Positions 25,385-34,526 of a stretch of DNA of 64,000 nucleotides are shown here, piece after piece. This stretch comes from an uncultured Nioella sp. Its GTDB lineage: Bacteria; Pseudomonadota; Alphaproteobacteria; Rhodobacterales; Rhodobacteraceae. Numbering within the stretch: the stretch's first letter is position 1; every line of letters starts with the position of its first letter. Where the stretch lies: assembly GCA_947495575.1 (NCBI GenBank), contig CANLZL010000002.1:682001-746000 (forward strand), in the 5' to 3' direction. The notes beneath the pieces are model-generated. The model did not search any database and was not told the origin of the DNA. It saw only the letters and a list, made by a program, of their open reading frames with translations. The position numbers and the translations under genes are program-made.

Positions 25385-28300
25385 TGAACGGCATTATCGA
25401 CAGCGCATTTTCGCGCAGCCGCGTTGTGGGGCTGGCCCTGGCCATGATCCTGGCGGTTGGGTGGTTCGCCTATGTGTCTATCCCCAAAGAAGCAAATCCC
25501 GAAATTCCGCTTCCGCTTTTTTATGTCCATACGGGACTGGATGGCATCAGTCCGAATGACGCCGAACGGCTATTGATCGAACCTATGGAGCAAGAGTTTT
25601 CTGGCCTGACAGGTCTCGACAGCATGGAGGCCTTCGCCTCAGAAGGATCGGCCAGTATCCAGTTGGAATTTCAGCCCGGCGGCGACACCGATCAGGCGCT
25701 CAGCGATATTCGGGAGGCCGTTGACCGCGTGCAGGGTGAACTGCCTGATGACGCTTATGACTTGACCGTAACCGAGATCAACACGGCGCTTTTTCCAATC
25801 ATTACCGTCATTCTCTCAGGTTCAGTGCCAGAGCGCACATTGAACAGCCTCGCGGAGAATTTGCAGGAAAGGATTGAAGGCCTTCCGGGCGTTTTGGAAG
25901 CCGACATCGGAGGGCGGCGCTCTGAATTCCTTGAAGTTCTGATCGATCCTACGGTTTTTCAGACCTATGATTTGTCCTTTGATGAGTTGATTAGCCAAAT
26001 CACCAGAAACAATCGTCTGATTGCGGCAGGCGCCATTGAAAGCAGCGCGGGCCGTATCGTGCTGACGGTTCCGGGATTGATTGAGGATCTGACCGACGTC
26101 ATGGGCATGCCGGTTCTGGTGCGTGATGGTACAGTGGTCACTTTCGGCGATGTTGCCACGATCAGACGCGCATTTGACGATCCGACCGGATATGCCCGGA
26201 TTGATGGCCAACCCGCCCTTGCACTGGAAGTAACCAAGCGATCCGGTGCCAATATCATCGAAACAGTGGCTGACGTGCATGCGCTTGTCGAAGAAATGCG
26301 CGTTGATTGGCCTGAAAGTGTTGAGGTCACCTACCTCAATGACCAAAGCGAACAGGTCGAGGACTTGTTGAGCGATCTTGAGGCCAATGTCATCGCCGCC
26401 GTGGCGCTGGTTATGATCGTGATTGTCTACGCCCTTGGCCTGCGGTCGGCCATCCTGGTTGGGCTGGCAATCCCCGGCGCATTTTTAGCCGGTGTAACAG
26501 CGCTTTGGGCGATGGGGTACACGATGAATATCGTTGTTCTTTTCTCGCTTATTCTTGTCGTCGGCATGCTGGTTGACGGAGCAATTGTCACGACCGAATT
26601 GGCGGACCGGCAATTGCAGGAAGGGGCAAGCCCCAAGCAAGCCTACGCTTTTGCCGCCAAACGCATGGCATGGCCAATCATAGCCTCTACTGCAACCACG
26701 CTCAGCGTGTTTTTCCCGCTTCTTTTTTGGACAGGCATGGTGGGCGAATTCATGAAGTTTCTGCCGATCACCGTGATCCTGACGCTGTTTTCGTCCCTGT
26801 TCATGGCGCTCGTCTTTATCCCGGTTGTTGGTGGCATGATTGGCAAGCGGCAACCGCAGACTGCCAAGGCCAAGGCTGCGATGCATGCCGCCGAATTTGG
26901 CGATCCGCGCGAAATTGGCGGTTTGACCGGTGCCTATGTCCGGGTGTTGCAATGGGCAATCCTGCGACCGGGCGCCACCGTATTGCTGACCGTCGCGGCC
27001 CTTTTGGGCAGTTTTGGCCTCTACGGGCAATTTGGCAGCGGCGTCACATTTTTCCCTTCGGTCGAACCGGAATTCATGCAGGTCCAAATACGCGCCCGTG
27101 ACAATTTCTCGATCTACCAGCGCGATGAACTTGTACGGTCCGTCGAAAATCGGCTTTTGGGCTATGACGAAATTGCCAGCGTCTATGCCCGGTCCACCAT
27201 GGGCGGCGGACAAGGCGACGAAGAGACCATCGGCACGCTGCAATTGGAACTGACCGATTGGGATGAGCGCCGCACAGCCGCCGTAATAGGAGAGGATATC
27301 CGGCAAGCGGTTTCAGACATTGCCGGGATTGACGTTCAGGTCCAAACCGAAAGCGGCGGACCATCCGAGGGCAAACCCGTCAGTCTGCAAATCCGCGCGC
27401 GATCTGCAGAAGATCAGGAAACCGCAGTCGAAATCATTCGGGAGCTGATGGCCGAAATTGGCAATTTCACCGATATAACCGATACCCGCCCATTGCCCGG
27501 TGTCGAAGTGGCCGTGATCGTGAACCGGGCGGAAGCCGCGCGATTTGGCGCGGATGTCAGCCTGTTGGGACAAGCGTTACAATTGCTGACCCGCGGCATC
27601 AGCGTTGCCGAATATCGCCCGGACGACGCCGAAGGGTCGCTTGATATCCGCGTACGATTTCCACATGAGGAACGGTCTCTTTCAGCACTTGGCAGCCTAC
27701 AGGTGCCCACGGCCTCAGGTCTTGTGCCAATCTCGAACTTCGTGACTTTCGCGCCTGCGGAACGCGTCGGCACAATCCGTCGCATCGATGAAAGGCGTGT
27801 CGTCACAATAGAAGCCAATGTCAGCGCTGGCGTTTTGGTCAATGATCAGGTTTTGGCGCTCACCAACGCGTTAGAAAGTGCCGAATTCCCCAGCGGGGTC
27901 GCCTTTTCTTTTGCCGGTGAGGCCGAAGACCAAGCCGATGCAATGAATTTCCTGGTTGCGGCTTTTGCCGGAGCGATCTTCTTAATGTTTGTGATCCTGC
28001 TCACCCAGTTTAACAATTTTTATCAAAGCTTTGTCGTGATGAGCGCCATCGTTTTTTCGGTTGCGGGCGTGCTTTTGGGCTTGCTGATCACCGGGCGTCC
28101 GTTTGGTGTTGTAATGGGCGGCATCGGTGTCATCGCCCTGGCGGGGATCGTCGTAAACAATAACATCGTGCTGATTGATACCTACAACGCCCTCAAAGCC
28201 GCGGGTATGTCACCTTTGGAGGCCGCCCTCAGAACCGGCGCGCAACGATTGCGGCCCGTCGTGTTGACCTCAATCACGACAGCGCTTGGGTTAATGCCGA

Positions 28301-28509
28301 TGGTGATCGGATTGAATATCAACTTTTTCACACGCGAGATTGTCTATGGCGCCCCATCGACGCAATGGTGGACCGAGCTTTCAAGCGCAATTGCCGGCGG
28401 ACTGGTATTTGCGACGGTTTTGACGCTGTTGGTAACTCCTGCAATGCTGATCTTAGGCGAAAAACGGGCCGAACGCGCGAAAAGGAGCAGCGTCCGCGCG
28501 GCCGCCTAA
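25384..28509 (+). CDS. RND-family efflux transporter permease subunit
   Basis: The 1041-aa inner-membrane pump has normal RND length, with two halves each carrying large periplasmic loops and 12 transmembrane helices. In TM4 the AcrB Asp pair (407/408) is D398-G399 (LVDGAIV), and in TM10 the AcrB Lys940 position is N925 (GIVVNNNIVLID). The classical proton-relay triad is therefore not conserved, as in a distinct subgroup of COG0841 proteins. The porter region has motifs such as QIRARDNFSIYQRDELV. The substrate is unknown. It is coupled by a one-base overlap to the adaptor gene; a LysR gene lies convergently downstream. Confidence 0.88.
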   Translation: MNGIIDSAFSRSRVVGLALAMILAVGWFAYVSIPKEANPEIPLPLFYVHTGLDGISPNDAERLLIEPMEQEFSGLTGLDSMEAFASEGSASIQLEFQPGGDTDQALSDIREAVDRVQGELPDDAYDLTVTEINTALFPIITVILSGSVPERTLNSLAENLQERIEGLPGVLEADIGGRRSEFLEVLIDPTVFQTYDLSFDELISQITRNNRLIAAGAIESSAGRIVLTVPGLIEDLTDVMGMPVLVRDGTVVTFGDVATIRRAFDDPTGYARIDGQPALALEVTKRSGANIIETVADVHALVEEMRVDWPESVEVTYLNDQSEQVEDLLSDLEANVIAAVALVMIVIVYALGLRSAILVGLAIPGAFLAGVTALWAMGYTMNIVVLFSLILVVGMLVDGAIVTTELADRQLQEGASPKQAYAFAAKRMAWPIIASTATTLSVFFPLLFWTGMVGEFMKFLPITVILTLFSSLFMALVFIPVVGGMIGKRQPQTAKAKAAMHAAEFGDPREIGGLTGAYVRVLQWAILRPGATVLLTVAALLGSFGLYGQFGSGVTFFPSVEPEFMQVQIRARDNFSIYQRDELVRSVENRLLGYDEIASVYARSTMGGGQGDEETIGTLQLELTDWDERRTAAVIGEDIRQAVSDIAGIDVQVQTESGGPSEGKPVSLQIRARSAEDQETAVEIIRELMAEIGNFTDITDTRPLPGVEVAVIVNRAEAARFGADVSLLGQALQLLTRGISVAEYRPDDAEGSLDIRVRFPHEERSLSALGSLQVPTASGLVPISNFVTFAPAERVGTIRRIDERRVVTIEANVSAGVLVNDQVLALTNALESAEFPSGVAFSFAGEAEDQADAMNFLVAAFAGAIFLMFVILLTQFNNFYQSFVVMSAIVFSVAGVLLGLLITGRPFGVVMGGIGVIALAGIVVNNNIVLIDTYNALKAAGMSPLEAALRTGAQRLRPVVLTSITTALGLMPMVIGLNINFFTREIVYGAPSTQWWTELSSAIAGGLVFATVLTLLVTPAMLILGEKRAERAKRSSVRAAA

Positions 28510-28557
28510 TCCAAAGCGACGGGCCCCATCTGGTATTAAGAGGCGTTCAGAGAAACC

Positions 28558-29469
28558 TCATTCAAATTCGCCCAATTGTTCGACCAGTGACCTTTCTAGT
28601 TGCACCGCAAATTTGGCAGCTGCGACCGGAAGGGTTCGGTTTTTCAATTGGCATAGATAAAGCAATCCTTGCGGAATATCGCGCGCGTCTACTGGTCGGA
28701 CGACCATGCCATCCATGCCGTCCTGACCGGGCAGGCCGATGGGGATCTGGAAAGTGATCAGATCATCCTCTGCCGGGTAGCGTCTGAGAAACTGAAAATT
28801 GTCAGATTCAATCGCTACATCCAATCGCGCCGATGAACGTACCAGAGCGTGGTCAATCAATTGCCGAACTCCATAGGGGCTGGTCGGCAAGCCAACAGGG
28901 TATTGGGACACATCACCAAGTCGAATGACGCCCCTCCGCGCCAAAGGATGGCCCGCACGCATCACGGCGTAGACCGTCTGAGGAAAGGTCGCCAGAACCT
29001 GTACATTGCTCAACCGAACGGGTTCAAACACAAGCGCAACATCGGCTGAGAAATCGGCCAAAGCCTGTTCCGCCGCGGCCCGGTCCCTGAGGTAGACGCC
29101 AAAGGTCACTGCCGTGTGCTGTTTGCGATAGGCAGCTATTTCGGCAGGCAAAAAATAAGGCAGCAATGCCTGACTGCAGGCAATCGAGACATGGCCGCGC
29201 CGCTCACCTTTCAGATCAGCAATCTGGCTTTGAAGCTTGGCAACATCTGATCGTTGCGACCTGATGTGCTGAACCAACAACTCACCCGCTGTTGTCAGAC
29301 GCACGCCACGCGGCAGTCGCTCAAAGATCGGAACGCCGAATTCATCCTCCAGTGCCAAGACCCGTCGGTTCAGCGCAGTTGAAGTAATGGCCAGAGTGTC
29401 AGCCGCTTTCCGGATCGACCCCGCCTTGGCGATGGTTTCGACATAGCTCAACGGAATCAATTCGGGCAT
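28558..29469 (-). CDS. LysR-family regulator of the biuret operon
   Basis: A 303-aa protein with an N-terminal LysR helix-turn-helix (SYVETIAKAGSIRKAADTLAITSTALNRRVLALEDEFG split over residues 8-45) and a substrate-binding domain (residues 90-290). AAGGA precedes the ATG at 29467-29469. It is divergent from the 29627-38847 operon with 157 bases between the starts, the classical arrangement for a LysR activator of the facing operon. A T-N11-A palindrome at 29486-29498 is a likely binding site. The effector may be biuret, allophanate or a nitrogen signal. Confidence 0.85.
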   Translation of the reverse strand: MPELIPLSYVETIAKAGSIRKAADTLAITSTALNRRVLALEDEFGVPIFERLPRGVRLTTAGELLVQHIRSQRSDVAKLQSQIADLKGERRGHVSIACSQALLPYFLPAEIAAYRKQHTAVTFGVYLRDRAAAEQALADFSADVALVFEPVRLSNVQVLATFPQTVYAVMRAGHPLARRGVIRLGDVSQYPVGLPTSPYGVRQLIDHALVRSSARLDVAIESDNFQFLRRYPAEDDLITFQIPIGLPGQDGMDGMVVRPVDARDIPQGLLYLCQLKNRTLPVAAAKFAVQLERSLVEQLGEFE

Positions 29470-29485
29470 GGGACATCCTTACTGC

Positions 29486-29498
29486 TGCATTCAATGCA
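29486..29498. promoter_or_regulatory. LysR-box palindrome in divergent promoter region
   Basis: TGCATT-C-AATGCA is a perfect 13-bp odd palindrome of the T-N11-A form, 17 bases from the LysR start codon. A looser repeat TGCT-N8-AGCA follows at about 29506-29521. The location suggests an autorepression/activation site for the LysR protein. Confidence 0.6.
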
Positions 29499-29626
29499 TC
29501 GCTTTGCTGCAAACTTAGCAGTCGTCAACACAGGGTAAAAGCACCGATGATCTCTTTAAGAATCATTAACTGTGCTTGCGCCCTCTGAGGCAACGGCACT
29601 TTCCCGACCTTTAGGAGATATCCGTA

Positions 29627-30751
29627 ATGCCTATGAAACCCCTTTCCCGCCGTGGCTTTCTTCATGGTAGCGCCGCCGCAGTTGGTGCCGCTTCGCTTGG
29701 ATCGCTTCCCTTTCAGGCGCAGGCGGATGGCCATGGATTGACCGTTGGGTTCATCTATGTCGGGCCAAAGGATGATTTCGGCTACAATCAAGCCCATGCC
29801 GAAGGCGCAGCGGCCGTTGCCATGATGGATGGCGTCACCGTTGTTGAAGAAGAAAACGTAGCCGAAACCGTCGATGTACAGAACTCGATGGAATCGATGA
29901 TCAATTTTGATGGGGCAAGCCTGCTGTTCCCCACATCCTTCGGATATTTCGACCCCCATATTCTGGAAGTCGCACCGAACCACCCCGATGTTCGGTTCCA
30001 ACATGCCGCCGGACTTTGGTCTGCGGATATGCACCCGATGAATGTCGGCTCTTATTTCGGCTATATCGGCATGGGCCAGTATCTGAACGGCATCACAGCA
30101 GGCCACGCGACCACAAGCAAAAAGCTGGGCTTTGTTGCGGCGATCCCGATCCCGCAGGTCTTGCTCAACATCAACTCGTTCTTGCTGGGCGCGCGTCAGG
30201 TTGACCCCGAGATTACCTGCCAGGTGATTTTCACCGGCTCCTGGTCCAATGCCGTACGTGAGGCCGAAGCGACAAATGCGCTGGCCGACGCGGGATGTGA
30301 CGTGATCACCTGCCACGTGGATGGCCCAAAAGTGGTGATCGAAACCGCCGCCGGTCGCGGATCTTATGTGTGCGGCTATCACGCCGATCAGACGTCGTTG
30401 GCGCCTGATCTTTACCTGACCGGTGCCGAATGGAACTGGGCCAATGTCTATACCGGCATGGTTCAAACCGCGCTTGATGGCGGCACGATCCCCAATTTTG
30501 TCCGTGGCGGCCTGACCGATGAGTTCATCAAGATGAGCCCGCTTGGCCCCGCCGTATCTGACGCGTCCCGCGCCCAATTTGAAGCAACCAAGGCCGAGAT
30601 CATGGCCGGAGGATTTGCGGCCATTCGCGGCCCGTTGATGAGCAATACCGGCACCCAAATTCTCGGCGCGGGCGAGGCACTGGTCGAGACCGATATCGCG
30701 TTGGAAAGCATGGATTACCTTGTCGAGGGCGTTATCGGATCGACCTCTTAA
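29627..30751 (+). CDS. BMP-family ABC transporter substrate-binding protein with Tat signal
   Basis: A 374-aa receptor of the BMP (basic membrane protein/Med) family. The N-terminus MPMKPLSRRGFLHGSAAAVG contains a twin-arginine signal (SRRGFL), so it is probably exported folded. The mature part begins GLTVGFIYVGPKDDFGYNQAHAEG, the BMP signature, and contains SYFGYIGMGQYLNGITAGHATTS and GADVITCHVDGPKVV-type segments. BMP receptors mostly bind nucleosides or other nitrogen heterocycles and amides. AGGAGA precedes the ATG. It is the first gene of the operon that ends with allophanate hydrolase, which suggests a urea-like ligand such as biuret, triuret or a precursor. Confidence 0.85.
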   Translation: MPMKPLSRRGFLHGSAAAVGAASLGSLPFQAQADGHGLTVGFIYVGPKDDFGYNQAHAEGAAAVAMMDGVTVVEEENVAETVDVQNSMESMINFDGASLLFPTSFGYFDPHILEVAPNHPDVRFQHAAGLWSADMHPMNVGSYFGYIGMGQYLNGITAGHATTSKKLGFVAAIPIPQVLLNINSFLLGARQVDPEITCQVIFTGSWSNAVREAEATNALADAGCDVITCHVDGPKVVIETAAGRGSYVCGYHADQTSLAPDLYLTGAEWNWANVYTGMVQTALDGGTIPNFVRGGLTDEFIKMSPLGPAVSDASRAQFEATKAEIMAGGFAAIRGPLMSNTGTQILGAGEALVETDIALESMDYLVEGVIGSTS

Positions 30752-30779
30752 GGCCGGTCGGTAAAGTGGGGAAGCACGC

Positions 30780-31892
30780 GTGACCGATCAAAGCGTATCT
30801 CAAGGATCATTGGCGTCGGCGCGGGTTGCGTTACTGGCACCCGTGGCGCGCCGGGCGGAAGCGGTTGTTTTGCCCATTGCCGCCCTGCTGGCAGGGTTCT
30901 TGGTCTTCAGCCTCTTCCTGTTGATCCAGGGCAAGTCCCCCACCGACTTTTTCTATCTGGTCTATCGGGCCGGTTTCGGCACCGCTTTTTCCTGGCAAAA
31001 CACATTGTCGCGCACTGCGCCGCTCTTGTTTGCGGCGCTGTGTGTGGCTTTGCCCGCCCGCTTGGGGCTGGTCGTGATTGGTGGGGAAGGCGCAATCGTT
31101 TTGGGCGGCGTCGCCACGGGTGCGTTGGGGGCGGCAATGCTGGGCTCCTCCGGTATTGTGGCCTTACCCCTGATGGCGCTGGCGGGCGCAGTGGTCGGCG
31201 CGGCTTGGATCGGTGCTGTTGGCGCGATGCGGTATTTCCGCGGTGTGAACGAAACGATTGCCAGCCTTTTGATGGCCTATATCGCCATCTCGATCATGAA
31301 CCATCTTGTTGAAGGGCCGCTCAGGGACCCGTCCAACCCGAACAAGCCATCAACGCTGAGCTTGACCGATGAGTTGAGGATTGGAGATATCCCCGGATGG
31401 GACGTCCATTGGGGTCTGGCCGCAGGACTAATCTGTTGCGTCCTGACCTGGGTGTTGATCGAGCGCACGACCTGGGGGTTCGCAGCCCGCATTACCGGCG
31501 GGAACATCCGCGCCGCACAGGTGCAGGGTTTGCCGGTTGGCTGGTTGATCCTCGGCTTTACTGCCCTTGGCGGCGCTTTCGCGGGGCTGGCTGGTTTTTT
31601 TGAAGTCACGGCTGTCCATGGCTCAGCCAATTCGTCTTTGGCGGCAGGGTTCGGATATACCGGGATTTTGATTGCCTTTCTGGCGCGCCACAACGCGCTG
31701 GCCATTATCCCCGTTGCCATCCTGCTTGCAGGGTTTGAGGCCTCTTCCGGGCTTATCCAACGCCGTATGGATTTACCGGATGCCACGATGCTTGTGCTGC
31801 AAGGTTTTGTTTTTATAGCGATCCTGCTGAGCGACACGTTTTACGGGCGGTTCAAGGCCTTTGCGCCAGAAAGATGGAGCACTTCGCCATGA
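30780..31892 (+). CDS. BMP-type ABC transporter permease 1
   Basis: A 370-aa inner-membrane protein of the branched-chain/ribose-type permease family, starting at a GTG (30780). It has about nine hydrophobic segments. The conserved core is LGLVVIGGEGAIVLGGVATGA, GVNETIASLLMAYIAISI with the conserved NET motif, and ARITGGNIRAAQVQGL. It overlaps the next permease by 4 bases. With 31889-32809 it forms the translocation pathway energised by the 34523-36052 ATPase. Confidence 0.87.
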   Translation: MTDQSVSQGSLASARVALLAPVARRAEAVVLPIAALLAGFLVFSLFLLIQGKSPTDFFYLVYRAGFGTAFSWQNTLSRTAPLLFAALCVALPARLGLVVIGGEGAIVLGGVATGALGAAMLGSSGIVALPLMALAGAVVGAAWIGAVGAMRYFRGVNETIASLLMAYIAISIMNHLVEGPLRDPSNPNKPSTLSLTDELRIGDIPGWDVHWGLAAGLICCVLTWVLIERTTWGFAARITGGNIRAAQVQGLPVGWLILGFTALGGAFAGLAGFFEVTAVHGSANSSLAAGFGYTGILIAFLARHNALAIIPVAILLAGFEASSGLIQRRMDLPDATMLVLQGFVFIAILLSDTFYGRFKAFAPERWSTSP

Positions 31893-32809
31893 ATGAGCTT
31901 GGCCTATGGGCAATTCCGATTGCTGTTCTGGGCGGGGCGATCCGCGTCTCGACACCCTTCCTGTTCGTATCACTGGGTGAAGTCCTGACTGAGCGGTCTG
32001 GCCGCATCAACCTTGGGCTGGAAGGAACATTGGTGATTGGTGCGATGGTCGGCTATGCCGTGGCATATCTGTCCGGTTCGCCATGGCTGGGCGTTCTGGC
32101 AGCGGCAGCGGCAGGGTCAGCTTTTGGGCTGATTCACGGCCTGATCTGCTCGCTTCCACGCGTGAATGATATCGCGATTGGCATTGCCATGATGATCCTT
32201 GGGACCGGACTTGCCTTCTACTTTGGCAAACCCTTTGTCCAACCGGTCGCGCCAGACCTTCCCTCGATCCCGCTTGGTTGGTGGTCCAGCATTCCGCAGG
32301 TCGAGGCGGCATTGAACGTCAATGTCCTGTTCCTGATCGGCGCTGCAGCGGCTTTTGCGCTGTGGTGGATGTTCAAAACCACGCGCATCGGGCTGGTCAT
32401 CCGGGTCGTCGGTGACAGCACCGATGCAGCCCGCGCTATGGGGTTGCGCCCGGCAGTTGTGCGCACGCTTGCCACAATGGCGGGTGGTGCATTCGCAGGG
32501 GTCGGCGGCGCATATCTGAGCCTGTTTTACCCCGGCAGCTGGAATGAGGGCATTTCATCGGGTCAGGGCCTTATGGCGGTTGCCCTTGTGATTTTTGCAC
32601 GCTGGAACCCGGTCGCCTGTTTTGGCGCTGCGCTCTTGTTCGGGGGCGCCGGCGCACTTGGCCCTTCGCTGCAATCGGTGGGCATATCCCAAGGTTATCA
32701 CCTGTTCTTCACCGCACCCTACGTGCTGACCCTTGGTGTTTTGATCGCAACATCGTCCACCACGCGGGCCATGACCGGCGCGCCGGGCGAACTGAGCATT
32801 ACGAAGTAA
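31889..32809 (+). CDS. BMP-type ABC transporter permease 2
   Basis: A 306-aa permease. ATG 31889 (in an ATGA overlap with the previous gene, GGAGC 8 bases upstream) is preferred over the in-frame ATG at 31874. It has the characteristic ERSGRINLGLEGTLVIGAMVG and VNDIAIGIAMMILGTGLAFY segments, then VVGDSTDAARAMGLRP. These are the standard BMP/nucleoside permease motifs paired with the 30780 product. It is followed after 11 bases by the nitrilase-family gene. Confidence 0.87.
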   Translation: MNELGLWAIPIAVLGGAIRVSTPFLFVSLGEVLTERSGRINLGLEGTLVIGAMVGYAVAYLSGSPWLGVLAAAAAGSAFGLIHGLICSLPRVNDIAIGIAMMILGTGLAFYFGKPFVQPVAPDLPSIPLGWWSSIPQVEAALNVNVLFLIGAAAAFALWWMFKTTRIGLVIRVVGDSTDAARAMGLRPAVVRTLATMAGGAFAGVGGAYLSLFYPGSWNEGISSGQGLMAVALVIFARWNPVACFGAALLFGGAGALGPSLQSVGISQGYHLFFTAPYVLTLGVLIATSSTTRAMTGAPGELSITK

Positions 32810-32820
32810 AGGAGCGAGCC

Positions 32821-33837
32821 ATGAACGGTTTGGGTGGCCTCAATAAGTCAGAACATGGCGTAATTGTGGGCCTTGTGCAGCTGCAACTGCCCGTTGTCGA
32901 AACGCCCGACGATCTGGCGCACCAAACGGCCCGCATCGTGGACATGGTCGGCAAGGCGCGACGCAACCTTGGCACGATGGATCTGGTGGTCTTTCCCGAA
33001 TACGCGTTGCACGGGCTGTCGATGGATATCAACCCGGAGATCATGTGCCGGATGGATGGCCCCGAGGTTGCAGCGTTTCAGCAGGCGTGCATTGATCACG
33101 ATATCTGGGGCTGCTTTTCAATCATGGAGTATAACCCGGGCGGCATGCCCTGGAATGTCGGGCTAATTATCGACAACACAGGCGAGATCCAGCTCTATTA
33201 TCGTAAGATGCACCCTTGGGTTCCCGTGGAACCGTGGGAGCCGGGAGATGGCGGCATTCCCGTGATCGACGGGCCTAACGGCTGCAAACTGGGCCTGATC
33301 ATCTGTCATGACGGGATGTTCCCGGAAATGGCCAGGGAGGCCGCCTATAAAGGCGCCGAGATCATGATCCGCACCGCAGGCTATACCGCGCCGATCCGCG
33401 AAAGTTGGCGATTTACCAATCAGTCCAATGCGTTTTGCAACCTAATGATCACGGCAAATGTCTGCATGTGCGGCAGCGATGGCAGCTTTGACAGCATGGG
33501 CGAAGGGATGGTCTGCAATTTCGATGGCCAGATCATCGCCCATGGAACGAACGGCCGCGTGGATGAGATCATCACCGCAGAACTCCGCCCCGATCTGGTG
33601 CGCGAGGCCCGCGAAAACTGGGGCGTTGAGAATAACATCTATCAGCTTGGCCATCGCGGATATGTCGCCGTCAAAGGCGGCGCCACTGATTGCCCCTACA
33701 CATTTATGACCGACCTTGCCGCCGGCGCGTATCGCTTGCCATGGGAGGATAAGATCAAAGTCACCGATGGTACGGGCTTTGGCTTTGACGCGCCCACAAG
33801 GGCATATGGCAACCCCGCAAAGGAGGCCGCGGAATGA
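32821..33837 (+). CDS. amiF: Formamidase-like nitrilase-superfamily amidase (AmiF type)
   Basis: A 338-aa enzyme of the aliphatic amidase/formamidase branch of the nitrilase superfamily. The catalytic triad is E60 (VFPEYALHG), K129 (YYRKMHPW) and C162 (ICHDGMFPE), with the second glutamate E137 (VEPWEPGD). The C-terminal [12 protein letters not shown] and [16 protein letters not shown] match Helicobacter AmiF, which hydrolyses formamide to formate and ammonia. Length agrees with AmiF (about 334 aa). It is embedded in an operon of urea-type hydrolases, so the natural substrate could be formamide or another short amide from the same substrate family. It overlaps the biuret hydrolase gene by 4 bases. 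Confidence 0.8.
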   Translation: MNGLGGLNKSEHGVIVGLVQLQLPVVETPDDLAHQTARIVDMVGKARRNLGTMDLVVFPEYALHGLSMDINPEIMCRMDGPEVAAFQQACIDHDIWGCFSIMEYNPGGMPWNVGLIIDNTGEIQLYYRKMHPWVPVEPWEPGDGGIPVIDGPNGCKLGLIICHDGMFPEMAREAAYKGAEIMIRTAGYTAPIRESWRFTNQSNAFCNLMITANVCMCGSDGSFDSMGEGMVCNFDGQIIAHGTNGRVDEIITAELRPDLVREARENWGVENNIYQLGHRGYVAVKGGATDCPYTFMTDLAAGAYRLPWEDKIKVTDGTGFGFDAPTRAYGNPAKEAAE

Positions 33838-34526
33838 AAGACCTGCCCAATATCACTGTCGCTTCAGACCCGTATTCCTGGCCCTATAATGGCGATCTCA
33901 GGCCGGAAAACACCGCCCTGATCATTATCGACATGCAAACCGATTTCTGTGGTGTCGGCGGTTATGTCGACAAAATGGGCTATGACTTGTCGATGACGCG
34001 TGCGCCGATCGAGCCGATCAAAACGGTGCTGAGCGCGATGCGCGACAAGGGCTATCACATCATTCATACCCGTGAGGGCCACCGCCCAGATCTGGCTGAT
34101 CTGCCACCAAACAAACGCTGGCGGTCCCGTCAGATGGGCGCGGGCATTGGCGATGCAGGGCCATGCGGGAAAATCCTGATCAGGGGCGAGCCCGGCTGGG
34201 ACATCATCGAAGAGCTTTACCCGCTGCCAGGTGAGCCAATTATCGACAAACCCGGCAAGGGGAGTTTTTGCGCCACTGATCTTGAACTGATCCTGCGCAC
34301 TCGCGGGATAGACAACATCATCCTGACCGGGATCACCACGGATGTCTGCGTGTCGACAACCATGCGTGAGGCCAATGACCGGGGGTTTGAATGCCTCATC
34401 CTCGGCGATTGCTGCGGAGCCACAGACAAGGGAAACCACGATGCTGCGCTCAAGATGGTCACGATGCAGGGCGGCGTGTTTGGCGCCGTCAGCGATAGCG
34501 CGACTTTGCTGAAAGCCCTACCATGA
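33834..34526 (+). CDS. biuH: Biuret amidohydrolase (isochorismatase-like cysteine hydrolase)
   Basis: A 230-aa cysteine hydrolase that converts biuret to allophanate and ammonia. It is very similar to the characterised Rhizobium leguminosarum Biu[53 protein letters not shown] and [17 protein letters not shown]. The catalytic triad is D33, K142 and C172 ([15 protein letters not shown]). AAAGGAGG precedes the ATG. The product is hydrolysed by the allophanate hydrolase at the end of the same operon, giving carbon dioxide and ammonia. Cytoplasmic. Confidence 0.88.
   Translation: MKDLPNITVASDPYSWPYNGDLRPENTALIIIDMQTDFCGVGGYVDKMGYDLSMTRAPIEPIKTVLSAMRDKGYHIIHTREGHRPDLADLPPNKRWRSRQMGAGIGDAGPCGKILIRGEPGWDIIEELYPLPGEPIIDKPGKGSFCATDLELILRTRGIDNIILTGITTDVCVSTTMREANDRGFECLILGDCCGATDKGNHDAALKMVTMQGGVFGAVSDSATLLKALP

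Noticed and set aside
29520-29626. Second ykkC-like or other riboswitch before the biuret operon
   Set aside because: None of the conserved aptamer blocks is present; only LysR-type palindromes were found.
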